Part shown: positions 25,219 through 33,574 of the stretch, in pieces
How the letters are laid out: each line of letters starts with the position of its first letter
How positions within the stretch are numbered: position 1 is the first letter of the stretch
IMG/VR virus record: IMGVR_UViG_3300010397_000005
Coordinates: 1-64,000 of that record
DNA: 64,000 bases
Direction: 5' to 3' (one strand)
DNA from: a virus
Translations under genes and position numbers: made by a program
Notes under the pieces: model-generated
Told to the model about the DNA's origin: nothing
Seen by the model: only the letters and a program-made list of their open reading frames with translations
The model's database searches: none

Positions 25219-26595
25219 TCATATCCATCGCGCCACGCGCGGATCGACTTTGCACCGCCTCACCAGTAGTCCTTCGTCCCCGACGATCCGCAGTCCCTCC
25301 GGTGTGCGGCAGCGACTGACCGCGACGTAGGTCATGGCCGGAGACGAGAAGAAGTGGTTGCGCAGGTCAAGTTGAACTCGGTCCAGCGTGAGCCCCTGCG
25401 ACTTGTGGACCGTGCTCGCCCAAGCGAGGCGCAGTGGGAGGTACTGCACCTCGCCGATGACATACCGCTCCGCCTTCTCGTCAAAGTACGGCTGACCCCA
25501 GACTGAAACTGCCGCCAGCTTCCCGCACTCGTCGGGATCGACGGTGTGGACCTTGCGTGTGATCGCGCCCACGCTGACCACCTCGTCGTTCCGGGCGAGG
25601 CGCACTTGCACAGTGGTCGCGTCCCGGCCCACGATCAGCCCGCAGTCCCCGTTGGCGTAGGCAAACTCCCCGGAGCCTGTGTCATTGGCGAGGATCATCA
25701 CGTAGGCTCCGATCTTCAACTCCAGTCGCTGCGGGATGTAGTTCCACTCACTCGGTGGTCGGGCCACGTGCCAGCGCTTGCTGTTGACGACGAACTTCTC
25801 GCCGCGCACCCGTTGCAGCGCCTGCCAGTTGAACCTGTCCACTTCGTCGTTCTTCGCCATGATGGTTGTGCCGGGGAAGTGGAGGTCGAGGGCTGACGAG
25901 AATTCAGTCGCAGTTGTATGCAGAGCCGCTGCTCCAGCCTCCCCCTCCCCAGCGCGCAGGTGGTTGATCGACCGCAGGAACTGCTCATCCCCCTGCCGCC
26001 AGTTCTTCTCCAGTCGCTCAGTGCCTGCGTCAAACTCCGGCCAGCACTCGGCTTCAAAGATCCACCGGGCCTTGATCGGCGGGAGTTGGCATAGGTCGCC
26101 CACCAGCACCAATCCCAGCCCCTCCGGGTTGCGCGACTTCGTCACAGCCTTGCGCTGGTTCGCCTCCATCACCGCTTGGTACAGCGTGTCCAACTGCTCG
26201 GCTGGCATCATGCTCACTTCGTCAATGTAGAGGTTGCGGTAGGACTGCGCGATCTTTGCCAGTCGAGTCACCAACCTCCCACTCACGAACGCATTCACCA
26301 TCGAATCCGTGTCGAAGTAACGGAGCTGCGAGTTGATCGTCACTGTGCCGAGGTTCACCCCTGCGATCCCGGTCGTGGCGCACAGCAACCCCTCGCACGG
26401 ATCGTTGCGGATGCGCTCTCGCACTTGGTAGGTTTTTCCAGTCCCAGCCGCCCCGGTCAGGAACGCACAGCGCGGCGGGGTCAGGCCAAAGTCAAGGTCG
26501 ATCTCGTCTCCGTCAGGTGCGTCGTCGGTTGTGGCGGCTGTCGGCGCAGTCTGAAGTAGCTCAACTTCCTCATCATCAAACACGTCTTCACTCAT
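25219..26595 (-). CDS. Pif1/RecD2-like superfamily 1B DNA helicase
   Basis: The 458-residue protein has an acidic N-terminus, Walker A GAAGTGKT near residue 50, motif II with LYIDEVSMM, motif III VLVGDLCQLPP, and a C-terminal WASTVHKSQGLTLDRV and YVAVSRCR of the UvrD-like end. This is the pattern of 5'-3' helicases such as Dda, RecD2 and Pif1. It is a natural partner of the origin helicase and recombination genes. It follows the gene at 26592 with an ATGA overlap. Confidence 0.88.
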   Translation of the reverse strand: MSEDVFDDEEVELLQTAPTAATTDDAPDGDEIDLDFGLTPPRCAFLTGAAGTGKTYQVRERIRNDPCEGLLCATTGIAGVNLGTVTINSQLRYFDTDSMVNAFVSGRLVTRLAKIAQSYRNLYIDEVSMMPAEQLDTLYQAVMEANQRKAVTKSRNPEGLGLVLVGDLCQLPPIKARWIFEAECWPEFDAGTERLEKNWRQGDEQFLRSINHLRAGEGEAGAAALHTTATEFSSALDLHFPGTTIMAKNDEVDRFNWQALQRVRGEKFVVNSKRWHVARPPSEWNYIPQRLELKIGAYVMILANDTGSGEFAYANGDCGLIVGRDATTVQVRLARNDEVVSVGAITRKVHTVDPDECGKLAAVSVWGQPYFDEKAERYVIGEVQYLPLRLAWASTVHKSQGLTLDRVQLDLRNHFFSSPAMTYVAVSRCRTPEGLRIVGDEGLLVRRCKVDPRVARWI

Positions 26596-27482
26596 CGTTC
26601 CCCACCTTCCCCTCTTCCTTTTAGTTGTTCAAGCGCAGCCAGTAGTGACTTGTGCGCGGCTTCTAGATAGCTTTTCGCTGCTACCCATGCTGTTGCGTCA
26701 GACTCCGGTATTTCGCCGAGTACCTGCGGATGACGACGTTTGACGACTTCGACTGCTTCTCCAATAGCATCAGCGCGGGTGGTTCGCAGTTCGTGCTCGA
26801 CTACTTGGTAAATCTTGAGCAATGCTTGGTCTTCGATTCCCTCGTCAGGCAGTAACAATGCAATGTGGTATTGCCAATCGGGCTGCGCTCCCGCGATGCG
26901 AACCGAGTCGATCACTGCGGCTTGTGCAATTACGATAGATAGATGATCGCAAGCCGATTCGTAACCGCCCATCCACACGCAGTCATTGCCTTTTGCCGCT
27001 TCCGGTGCCCGCTTAAATTCATCTCGCGCCATTTCTGCCGCTCGTAACATCCCCGCTCTAAAACCATCGTAGTTTTTCATTGAAGTATCTCCCTGATGGC
27101 TTAATCGCGGCGCGGCGTCAAAACCGGAAAGTCGCTCTACCTCACCTTTAAGCCGCTCGACTTCAGCGGTGAACGCGTTGATTTCAAACGCAGCACGGCC
27201 AGCCAGATCCTTTAACTGTTCTCTACCCTCAAGCCAGTCTGCGTTTAGTGCGTCGTAGCGACTGCGAGGTACTAAATCTGTCTGCTCGTAATCATTTATT
27301 TCCTGACGGAGCGGTGAGTAGTGCGCCGCGATGCGGCCATTGATTCGCTCGCACTTCGCGCACGTACCATCGGCCCTAAGTTCGGAACCATCGCACTCCA
27401 GTTGAGTTCCGTTCAGGGGATATTGCGGCAAGTGAATCTGGTTAGTGGCGGACTGTAATTCGTGGTCTTTTATTAGGGTCAT
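26592..27482 (-). CDS. Hypothetical protein with Cys motif and coiled coil
   Basis: The 296-residue product has an N-terminal C-x10-C-x2-C stretch (ECDGSELRADGTCAKC), a coiled coil with EVERLKGEVERL, and a C-terminal half that looks like several helices. The family is unknown. It overlaps the RHH gene upstream by 41 bases and the helicase by 4. Confidence 0.6.
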   Translation of the reverse strand: MTLIKDHELQSATNQIHLPQYPLNGTQLECDGSELRADGTCAKCERINGRIAAHYSPLRQEINDYEQTDLVPRSRYDALNADWLEGREQLKDLAGRAAFEINAFTAEVERLKGEVERLSGFDAAPRLSHQGDTSMKNYDGFRAGMLRAAEMARDEFKRAPEAAKGNDCVWMGGYESACDHLSIVIAQAAVIDSVRIAGAQPDWQYHIALLLPDEGIEDQALLKIYQVVEHELRTTRADAIGEAVEVVKRRHPQVLGEIPESDATAWVAAKSYLEAAHKSLLAALEQLKGRGEGGER

Positions 27483-27633
27483 ATCCGTTCTCTTTCATGT
27501 ACTTCGCCAGAGCGAGACGAATAAGAGTAGAGCGTGACTCGCCTGTTTTCAACGCAAGGGCGCTAAGGTTCAAATCCATTGCCTCGGTAAGAAAGATGGT
27601 CGTGCGGACCATCCGTTGCTTAGTTGCCTTCAC
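27442..27633 (-). CDS. Ribbon-helix-helix DNA-binding protein
   Basis: The 63-residue product fits the CopG/Arc type: a short strand VRTTIFLT, then two helices AMDLNLSALALKTG and SRSTLIRLALAKYM. A basic tail follows. It starts at GTG overlapping the upstream stop. It may repress the accessory operon, which is inference. Confidence 0.75.
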   Translation of the reverse strand: MKATKQRMVRTTIFLTEAMDLNLSALALKTGESRSTLIRLALAKYMKENGYDPNKRPRITVRH

Positions 27634-28970
27634 CGATCTTCCTCAACTTCTGGTTGCTGTGCTGGTAAGCCGCGATCATGTCCCTTCGCAAGGGCGTGTT
27701 CAATGTATTCTTCTGCTGTACAGACTGCTCCGCAGGAACAGTGATAGATCCGTGGTTGCGGGAAATAGCGGGAGATGATGGCGGCAACTCTCTCGGAGTC
27801 GTTCTGGTCAATGCCGCAGTAGTCGCAGATCTTCGTTGCGGCTGCGTTAATCCTGTCCTGCCTATTTCCGCAGACATGACTGCCGTCAGGAAGTACCATT
27901 TGCGGTGCCTGACACACATCGCACCAGTCTGCCTCTACTGCTGTAGTGGTGGGGGTAGTAGTGCTTGCAAGATACGACAACCATCGCTCGTGTTCGCCTT
28001 CGAAGTTCCAATTGGCGGCACGCTTAGCCTTCTCTCTTAACCATGAACGACACGTATGCCAGCAAGCGTGGTTGTCTCGCTTGGAGATCCCACAAATCGC
28101 GCAGTGGTATTTCGGGCCGTCTGGGCCGTCAATCCAAACGTGTTCCACGTCGCTTGTGTAGTTCACCGGATCGGCTTCCGGTTGCGCTACTCCCATAACC
28201 ACGCTTTCGCGCTCTCGATCCATGCCCGCTTTAGTCGCGCTCGGCGACGCAGGATCGACTTGCGCTTTCGCGGCGGCATTAGATCCAGAATCCACTTCGG
28301 ACAGTGTTTGAGACACGCTATGCTGCTCGGATTGCAGGTTAGACATCTTGTCATCGTCACTCCATCCTATGAAATAGTTATGGTCCATCTGGCAGTGATC
28401 GCAATAGCGAGTGCGATACAAACGACGGGGTTGCGCTACTGGAGTAGCAGGGGCAGACGATACAGGAAACTGCAAGTCACAGTTTTTGCACTCGTACCAG
28501 AGACCAACATCGGGATCGAAGTCCGAGGTTAAGGCGCGACCACACTCAGGACACCTCGCGCCATCTCGCAAGATCTTAGGCACCTTCTGTTCCCCCGCCT
28601 GTTCAGTTGATGCAGGGAATACGCACTTGCAGCCGCATAGTGACTTGTCGAGATGCACGTGCCAGCACTCGCCGTTGACAACGTGGTTATGGCCGCACTT
28701 GAGACACTTTCGCTCCCCGCACCGCGCGCTCGTCTCGGTGGGGGCGGTGGCGGAAAGTCGTCTTGCTAATCTCCGCAGCTCAGCATATTGCTCAGCTTGA
28801 ATTGTTGAACGACCAACAGAAGAAGCATCATGCAATAGCCACTTCTCACGGGCAGTCAATGCCGCGCCACCGTCTTTAACCAAAGAGAGTAAGTAGTCGG
28901 CTTCCTCTCGTGTGGGTTGAGCCGATTGATCTTCAGTTAGGCGTTTGCGGATCTCATCAATCGTGCTCAT
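27630..28970 (-). CDS. Large multi-zinc-knuckle protein
   Basis: The 446-residue protein is built around at least seven C-x2-C or C-x-C knuckles (CLKCGHN, CPECGR, CKNCD, CDHCQ, CAICG, CDVCQ, CDYCG, CSCG) joined by low-complexity linkers. It may bind nucleic acid or several protein partners. I know no named family with this set. It may be a chain of duplicated ribbon units like those in the small neighbouring genes. The N-terminal 60 residues are a charged helix. Confidence 0.65.
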   Translation of the reverse strand: MSTIDEIRKRLTEDQSAQPTREEADYLLSLVKDGGAALTAREKWLLHDASSVGRSTIQAEQYAELRRLARRLSATAPTETSARCGERKCLKCGHNHVVNGECWHVHLDKSLCGCKCVFPASTEQAGEQKVPKILRDGARCPECGRALTSDFDPDVGLWYECKNCDLQFPVSSAPATPVAQPRRLYRTRYCDHCQMDHNYFIGWSDDDKMSNLQSEQHSVSQTLSEVDSGSNAAAKAQVDPASPSATKAGMDRERESVVMGVAQPEADPVNYTSDVEHVWIDGPDGPKYHCAICGISKRDNHACWHTCRSWLREKAKRAANWNFEGEHERWLSYLASTTTPTTTAVEADWCDVCQAPQMVLPDGSHVCGNRQDRINAAATKICDYCGIDQNDSERVAAIISRYFPQPRIYHCSCGAVCTAEEYIEHALAKGHDRGLPAQQPEVEEDR

Positions 28971-29083
28971 GCTGTTGTGCCTTTCACTTTCGTTAAGTCA
29001 GCGCTCTCAAGTATGTCAATCAGGACTTGGTACTTCTCCGGCGGCAGCACAAGCGTCCAACCTAACTTATTGGCAGTCTTCAT
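28967..29083 (-). CDS. 38-residue hypothetical protein
   Basis: The start is ATG after GAAAGGCGGTGAAC, a sequence also found before the gene at 29172. The stop overlaps the next start (ATGA). The product is a short amphipathic helix with Trp, Pro and a basic end. It is supported by packing and its ribosome site. Confidence 0.5.
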   Translation of the reverse strand: MKTANKLGWTLVLPPEKYQVLIDILESADLTKVKGTTA

Positions 29084-29088
29084 CAGGT

Positions 29089-29172
29089 TCACCGCCTTTC
29101 CTGCCACACTCGCCCGAGAATCATTCCACCAACAGCAACGATCACGATTAGCACTAGCCAGCCATTACTCAT
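29089..29172 (-). CDS. 27-residue membrane protein
   Basis: The product is one hydrophobic segment (NGWLVLIVIVAVGGMILG) with a basic C-terminal tail (QERR). It overlaps the end of the previous gene, and its leader GAAAGGCGGTGAAC is repeated before the next gene. Its function is unknown, and such tiny proteins may tune the membrane or a larger complex. Confidence 0.5.
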   Translation of the reverse strand: MSNGWLVLIVIVAVGGMILGRVWQERR

Positions 29173-29347
29173 GTTCACCGCCTTTCACTTCGCGCTCGTA
29201 ACGAACATCAATAATCACTCCCCGACACAGATCGCCGCCGTAGTAGTGCTTCGCCGTTAACGGACGCACAAGATCGTTTCGCCCACACGCACGACAAAAC
29301 TTCATTGTCAACGTGATCGGCGGCTCTTTTGGATCGTCTTCACTCAC
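29165..29347 (-). CDS. Small protein with Cys motif (60 residues)
   Basis: The product has FCRACGRND and a later Cys (DLCRG), suggesting a single zinc knuckle, in a proline-rich and acidic context. It starts at ATG overlapping the next reading frame and ends inside the 27-residue membrane gene. Confidence 0.55.
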   Translation of the reverse strand: MSEDDPKEPPITLTMKFCRACGRNDLVRPLTAKHYYGGDLCRGVIIDVRYEREVKGGEHE

Positions 29348-29562
29348 GACTTCTCTCCTTTCCTCTCTGCACGGGACTTCGGTTCGCTGTAGCCGAACTC
29401 CGACATGATCATCTTTACTGCTTTTTCAATTCCAACGACGTGCAGGTTCGGCCCGTACCGTTCAATCGGCAAATGCTCAACTTGCACGTCCAGCGATTCG
29501 ACAAGAATGCGTCGAACTTTGCCGAGCTTCTGTTTGTAGGCATGTGGGTTACTGGCCGCCAT
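29344..29562 (-). CDS. Hypothetical protein, 72 residues
   Basis: The start was chosen at ATG 29562 after AGAAAGAGAG, because a longer version would cover the gene at 29549-29815. The product is mixed alpha/beta with a basic end. No family is recognised. Confidence 0.5.
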   Translation of the reverse strand: MAASNPHAYKQKLGKVRRILVESLDVQVEHLPIERYGPNLHVVGIEKAVKMIMSEFGYSEPKSRAERKGEKS

Positions 29563-29815
29563 CGCTCTCTTTCTCAGCTCGGGACTTGGACCAAGCGCGG
29601 ACTTGATCCATTGCCTCTTCCAGCGTCTCGGCTTCGCAAGAGGGTGGTGACTGGCCGCTGCTAATATGAATCTGAACTCGACGTGATACGTTTGGGCTGT
29701 ACGTGTCGATGAATTCTTGACGCTTGATTGAAATGAATTGCCAGTCCTTGCCGACGCTCGGAAACAATTCTCGCAACTCGGCCAGCGCATCGGTGATGTC
29801 AGTACGTGTTTCCAC
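29549..29815 (-). CDS. Hypothetical phage protein, 88 residues
   Basis: The start is GTG with AAAGGAG five bases upstream. The product has two helices (DALAELRELFP and EEAMDQVRAWSK) around a beta-rich centre. It overlaps the next gene by 14 bases. The role is unknown. Confidence 0.6.
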   Translation of the reverse strand: METRTDITDALAELRELFPSVGKDWQFISIKRQEFIDTYSPNVSRRVQIHISSGQSPPSCEAETLEEAMDQVRAWSKSRAEKESDGGQ

Positions 29816-29825
29816 GGTTTCTCCT

Positions 29826-30389
29826 TTAGTCAACACTGCCAATTAGTAGAAATTTAAGTGCGCGTTGCACGTAGAACTTGCAGTTTTCGGTGTCATACAC
29901 GGGCAGTCTCGGATACTTGTCATTGAACGCCACAATGAAGTCATCCCACGTTTTCGGCGCTGCTTCTACTGTTAATCCTGTCTGAGCGCGGGGAGTGGTG
30001 ATTATTCGCCTGAGAATCTCGTTTGCCGCAGATTTGAAATAATGTAATCGTAATCTCTCGACATTGGATGTGGTATCAAGATCAAGCGCTTGTCCACATT
30101 CGTCGATGTAGCCGTTGATAATGCCCAACGCGTCCGCTGCTGCGCGGGGAAGATCGGCACGAGATTGCCACTTTGCAATTGCTTCTTCTCGCGTCAGCGC
30201 AGAGTGCCCGACTCCGCATCCGACAGGCGGCGCGGAAGGGCTTAGATGGATTTCGCAGCCAACCCACCAATATGTATCCTGTGTGCCCTTAACTTCCTTG
30301 ACTATCGGAGGCAAATGTTCAGGCGGTGGGCCGAACGGGCACGGAATCAGTTTCACTGCTTCCGCTGGTTGCGTCTGTGGTTCAGTCAT
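29826..30389 (-). CDS. Lar-like (restriction alleviation) N-domain fused to helical domain
   Basis: Residues 1-80 follow the Lar family: LIPCPFGPP, a Trp/Val strand with GCEI, VGCGVGHS and an EEAIAKWQSR end, with cysteines that may bind zinc. Lar proteins in Rac prophage modulate type I restriction. The second half (about 100 residues) is helical and unknown. It could also be an unrelated zinc ribbon. It stands among small accessory genes. Confidence 0.6.
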   Translation of the reverse strand: MTEPQTQPAEAVKLIPCPFGPPPEHLPPIVKEVKGTQDTYWWVGCEIHLSPSAPPVGCGVGHSALTREEAIAKWQSRADLPRAAADALGIINGYIDECGQALDLDTTSNVERLRLHYFKSAANEILRRIITTPRAQTGLTVEAAPKTWDDFIVAFNDKYPRLPVYDTENCKFYVQRALKFLLIGSVD

Positions 30390-30643
30390 CGATTTTCCTC
30401 TCCTACCATGTAATCTAGCCAGTTTCGTCCGGTGCGCCCGATGCCGCCCTTCTTAGAGACGTAGACCCATATCCTTCTACTTCCGCGTGGGGCTCGTTCT
30501 ATCGGCCCGTAGACACGGCCCTTCACGTGTTTTTGGAGAAAAGCCAGAGCCTCGGCTTGAGTTAGGATCTTTGTTGACTTACGCGGCTCTGAAGCAATTA
30601 CGCCTTTATCGTCAGCGGCGCTTATGTAGTTCAGGGTGTTCAT
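30386..30643 (-). CDS. Hypothetical basic protein, 85 residues
   Basis: The start was set at ATG 30643, which avoids overlap with the upstream gene. The product is basic, with two Gly-rich segments (PRGSRRIWVYVSKKGGIGRTGRNW) that could contact nucleic acid. It resembles no family I know. Confidence 0.5.
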   Translation of the reverse strand: MNTLNYISAADDKGVIASEPRKSTKILTQAEALAFLQKHVKGRVYGPIERAPRGSRRIWVYVSKKGGIGRTGRNWLDYMVGEENR

Positions 30644-30647
30644 GTCT

Positions 30648-30896
30648 TTACGTACTGCAAGTAACGCGCCCCGCATCGTCAATCACTCGTAGCTGTGCGC
30701 GGTCGCAAACGACGAACGGGCCTTCACTGCCCTCGACGTTGTTTCTGCAAATGGCCGCATACGGTTTTTTCTTTGTGCCAACCTGCGCTACGATGTCTTC
30801 AACTTCTTTCACAACCTCCGCTGCGCGAGTCAGTGAACGGTAACGCCATTCTCCGACCTTCTGATCTTGCAGGAACAAGTCAACGTAAATCTTCAC
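30648..30896 (-). CDS. Hypothetical protein, 82 residues
   Basis: It starts at GTG about seven bases after AGGAGC. The product begins with the strand KIYVDLFLQDQKVGEWRY, then a helix, and has two cysteines. It is probably a small alpha/beta protein. The family is unknown. Confidence 0.55.
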   Translation of the reverse strand: MKIYVDLFLQDQKVGEWRYRSLTRAAEVVKEVEDIVAQVGTKKKPYAAICRNNVEGSEGPFVVCDRAQLRVIDDAGRVTCST

Positions 30897-31225
30897 CTTG
30901 AAAGCTCCTGTTGCGCCTGTGGTGAATCATCCTTCATGGTTGCTACTTCCTTTCGAGTTGCTGAAACCACTTCGCTTCGCTGGCCTTGTCGCGTTCGGGA
31001 TCTATTCCCCGATGTCGCAGCACTTCTCGCACCAGTTCTGCCACGGGTAACTGGATCGAATGCGGCGATAAAAGTGGTTAGGTTCTCAAGTTGCACATTT
31101 GCGCATAACCTTGTGGTGGCGTCAGCCGAGTGCGGGTATCTCATCACGTCGGCAATGGCGTCAATGCTCGCGCTCCCAGACTTCTCCGCTACCTCAAGCA
31201 GCGTCTTCAGTTCAGTGTCAGTCAT
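30893..31225 (-). CDS. Hypothetical protein, 110 residues
   Basis: The ATG start overlaps the upstream stop (ATGA). The N-terminal half is helical (ELKTLLEVAEKSGSASIDAI) and the C-terminal half rich in Arg, Ser and Thr. No motif is recognised. Confidence 0.55.
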   Translation of the reverse strand: MTDTELKTLLEVAEKSGSASIDAIADVMRYPHSADATTRLCANVQLENLTTFIAAFDPVTRGRTGARSAATSGNRSRTRQGQRSEVVSATRKEVATMKDDSPQAQQELSR

Positions 31226-31428
31226 GGCCGTCTCCAGTGCGTTGGCGTGTAGTAGACGTAGATTGCGTCTGGGCCGCAGTTCGTCCACCAAAGGCGGCTA
31301 TGGAAGCAAAGCTTCTGCTCGTTGCGAACGCCCTTGCCGTCATCAATCTTCGTCATTAGTATGACATTCTCAGGTGGCGGCTCATCAGCGAGCGCGATCC
31401 ACTGTTTGAGTTCACTCTCATTCAGCAT
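31222..31428 (-). CDS. DUF551-like protein (second copy)
   Basis: The 68-residue product ends in YYTPTHWRRP and has PPPENVILMTKI, the layout of DUF551-like phage proteins. Together with the gene at 17435-17719 it suggests a small paralogous set. It is chained to the next gene by ATGA. Confidence 0.6.
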   Translation of the reverse strand: MLNESELKQWIALADEPPPENVILMTKIDDGKGVRNEQKLCFHSRLWWTNCGPDAIYVYYTPTHWRRP

Positions 31429-31573
31429 CTGTGTTTCCTTGTCGAGCGCGCATAATTTCGATCACGCGGCCCATGAATATCTTTCGCTGGTTGCATCGTG
31501 TTTCGAAGTCCTGGCCATTCCCTTCACCTACCTCTCCGCTTACTGAATCTTCGGCAACCACTTCTTTAACCAT
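31418..31573 (-). CDS. 51-residue hypothetical protein
   Basis: An ATG at 31573, inside the end of the upstream gene, opens a 51-residue frame that runs to a TGA overlapping the next start by 11 bases. The product is acidic at the start and basic at the end (MGRVIEIMRARQG). It fills an otherwise empty gap. No strong ribosome site was seen. Confidence 0.45.
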   Translation of the reverse strand: MVKEVVAEDSVSGEVGEGNGQDFETRCNQRKIFMGRVIEIMRARQGNTDAE

Positions 31574-32112
31574 GCGCGCGCATCCTTCTGCGTTTTGAAC
31601 TGCTTTGAATCCTCTGTAACCATGTGCCGCATGACCTCACAGTGATATAGACCATCGTCACGAACGTAGAAGTTGATCGCGCCAGTGTCGCCAGCGGTAG
31701 TCGCCGCCAACCCGCGTCGCAGGATGTCGAATGCGCGCGAAACACTAGAGAACATTTCACCGTCTCTCGGCTTGCCATCGGTTCCCGGTAACCCACTCAA
31801 CATCGGCATCTCTTTTCCGTGCGGTGAGTCGTCAAGACGGAAGTCGAAGCCCTGGAGTGGCTCCAGCGCCTCGCGCAGTCGGCCTACCTCTGCAACCGCG
31901 TCGATTGTTATTGGTCCAAGAAACTCCCGCCGTTTCAGGAACGACGAATCAGCGTAGAAGAATTGGCCTTCATAGCGGACTCCGCTGCGGTTGTGCCCGA
32001 CCCAGACAATCAACCCTTCCGCGATCGGCTCCTGACCCTCATCGCGCATGTAGTACCAGCCACACTTCGCGGGAAGTTCTTTGGTCCATTTCGCTGTCGC
32101 CTTATTGCTCAT
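31540..32112 (-). CDS. Hypothetical protein, 190 residues
   Basis: The ATG was chosen ten bases after AGGAG; a longer frame extends upstream into the neighbour. The product has a Trp- and Tyr-rich strand region (WYYMRDEG, LIVWVGHNR) and a C-terminal YHCEVMRH...KDARAWLKKWLP helix. No family is recognised. Confidence 0.6.
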   Translation of the reverse strand: MSNKATAKWTKELPAKCGWYYMRDEGQEPIAEGLIVWVGHNRSGVRYEGQFFYADSSFLKRREFLGPITIDAVAEVGRLREALEPLQGFDFRLDDSPHGKEMPMLSGLPGTDGKPRDGEMFSSVSRAFDILRRGLAATTAGDTGAINFYVRDDGLYHCEVMRHMVTEDSKQFKTQKDARAWLKKWLPKIQ

Positions 32113-32123
32113 TGGGGTTGCTC

Positions 32124-32621
32124 CTACGAAAGCTCTGCTGGAACGCCGAGCGTGGGCCATTTTGCGGTCTTGCCCATAGGCCATCTTTTCTCGGCCCATG
32201 CGGCTATCTTTTGAACAACCAAACGCCCGTTATGTTTCCATTCAACGGGGTAGACTTCTTCTCCGACGCTATCCATTAGAACGTCCCTGTAGATAAAGCG
32301 GACGTGCTCCCCCTCGTAGTTGGTATTCATCTCGGCTTCGAGGTGCTCGTGAAAGGATCCAGCATCGCCATATCCGCCCCAGCCTCCCTCTGGATGTGCG
32401 CTGCCACCTCCCGGCAGTTCATCCCAATAACGGAAGCGTGGCGGCCGTCCTCGTCGTGGTCCCACGCCAGCGGGGTAGTAAGCGCCGGAGGTTCGTTGAG
32501 ACAGACGCAGACCGTCTCTCCGTTCCCAGTAGTATCCAATACCGCCATGTACGGTAGAGCGATATTCCCACTCTTGCCATCCTCCAAATTCACTAAACGC
32601 GTTCTCGGTTGTAGTTGCCAT
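32124..32621 (-). CDS. Hypothetical protein, 165 residues (frame uncertain in N-terminal half)
   Basis: The ATG overlaps the upstream TAA (TAATG) with AAGGGA before it. The C-terminal 68 residues (from ATG 32330) look ordinary. The first 95 are unusually rich in Gly, Arg, Tyr and Trp, and another frame (32327-32593, 88 residues) across the same bases ends exactly in an ATGA junction with ATG 32330. Either one gene, or two genes in different frames, is possible. Confidence 0.5.
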   Translation of the reverse strand: MATTTENAFSEFGGWQEWEYRSTVHGGIGYYWERRDGLRLSQRTSGAYYPAGVGPRRGRPPRFRYWDELPGGGSAHPEGGWGGYGDAGSFHEHLEAEMNTNYEGEHVRFIYRDVLMDSVGEEVYPVEWKHNGRLVVQKIAAWAEKRWPMGKTAKWPTLGVPAELS

Positions 32622-33130
32622 TAAATTGTGTCCCTTGCTTTGTATCCATCGATCCACTTCTGATCGGGTACAGCGGTGATATGAGGCCAGCGAGGGCGTC
32701 CGACAGTTGCTAGATACGCTTTCCTGCACCGTCCTTTGACCAGCAAGCGTTCTGCACGTTCCCGCTCTTCTTGATATGGTGAGTACTGCGACCAAAGAAG
32801 GAAGTTAAAGTGCGTGCTGTGTTCCAGTGCGGCCTCAAGTGGGCCGAGCATGTAAATCCTGAACCCCAAATAATAAAAACCAAACGCGCCGCAAAGATGC
32901 GTCATCGGAGCAAAGAAGAAGTCCACCCAAAACACGCTGCGCTCGTGACAATAATCAAGCTGCTCTTTCTTTATCTTCCTGCGAGCGCGGGGCGGCAACG
33001 TGTAGTAGTGCCACCATTCACACGCTCGCCACAGACCAATCAGAGACAGAACGGCGGCTATCGGGTGGCCCAAAATCATATGCGGCATCATCTGCCACAT
33101 CATGAGCGTTCGAAGGTGTTTTCTCGTCAT
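32621..33130 (-). CDS. Multi-pass membrane protein, 169 residues
   Basis: The start is ATG after GGAGGGG. Hydrophobic stretches near residues 15-35 (MMPHMILGHPIAAVLSLIGLW) and 60-90 (FWVDFFFAPMTHLCGAFGFYY) suggest two to three membrane passes, separated by basic loops. No family is recognised. It lies in the middle of the accessory operon. Confidence 0.6.
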   Translation of the reverse strand: MTRKHLRTLMMWQMMPHMILGHPIAAVLSLIGLWRACEWWHYYTLPPRARRKIKKEQLDYCHERSVFWVDFFFAPMTHLCGAFGFYYLGFRIYMLGPLEAALEHSTHFNFLLWSQYSPYQEERERAERLLVKGRCRKAYLATVGRPRWPHITAVPDQKWIDGYKARDTI

Positions 33131-33134
33131 GTCT

Positions 33135-33554
33135 TTATTCCCCTCCATCGAATCCCGGCGCAAAGACAGCAAGCGAATCATCGGCGTTGTCTTCAATATC
33201 GTGATAATGGCAATCGGCTGCCAGGGATGCGTCAGCGCGTAACAGCCGATCAATTTCCGCCACAATCAATGCTCCAGCCTTGGCTAGCCGCTTCAACTTG
33301 TCAGGCTCGGGATCAACGTAAAAACCACACCCGGTTTCGAGCGTGATACGCAGGGCGATAAAGTCATCCTGTTTTAGCAACGGTTCGTTGCCAACCCTCG
33401 CGTCATAAGGTAGAGCGTACAGCGCGGCAGCAAGACCCAACTCGCCAAGATCGTGCTCATCGTCGTGCTCAGGCGTGTAGCCCTTAACTTCAATCTGCCG
33501 TTTACGCTCTGTTGCGATAATATCGATTCCCGTTACCTTTACTTCGTCAGCCAT
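33135..33554 (-). CDS. Conserved phage protein with ERxRQ motif
   Basis: The 139-residue protein has ATERKRQIEVKGYTPEHDDEHDLGELGLAAALYA near its start, a pattern I know from many phage hypothetical proteins that carry this ER-x-RQ-x-G-x-TPEHDD stretch. It is helical, possibly MazG-like in packing, but no catalytic motif is assigned. Confidence 0.7.
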   Translation of the reverse strand: MADEVKVTGIDIIATERKRQIEVKGYTPEHDDEHDLGELGLAAALYALPYDARVGNEPLLKQDDFIALRITLETGCGFYVDPEPDKLKRLAKAGALIVAEIDRLLRADASLAADCHYHDIEDNADDSLAVFAPGFDGGE

Positions 33555-33574
33555 CTATTCCCCTTTCCCTGCAA

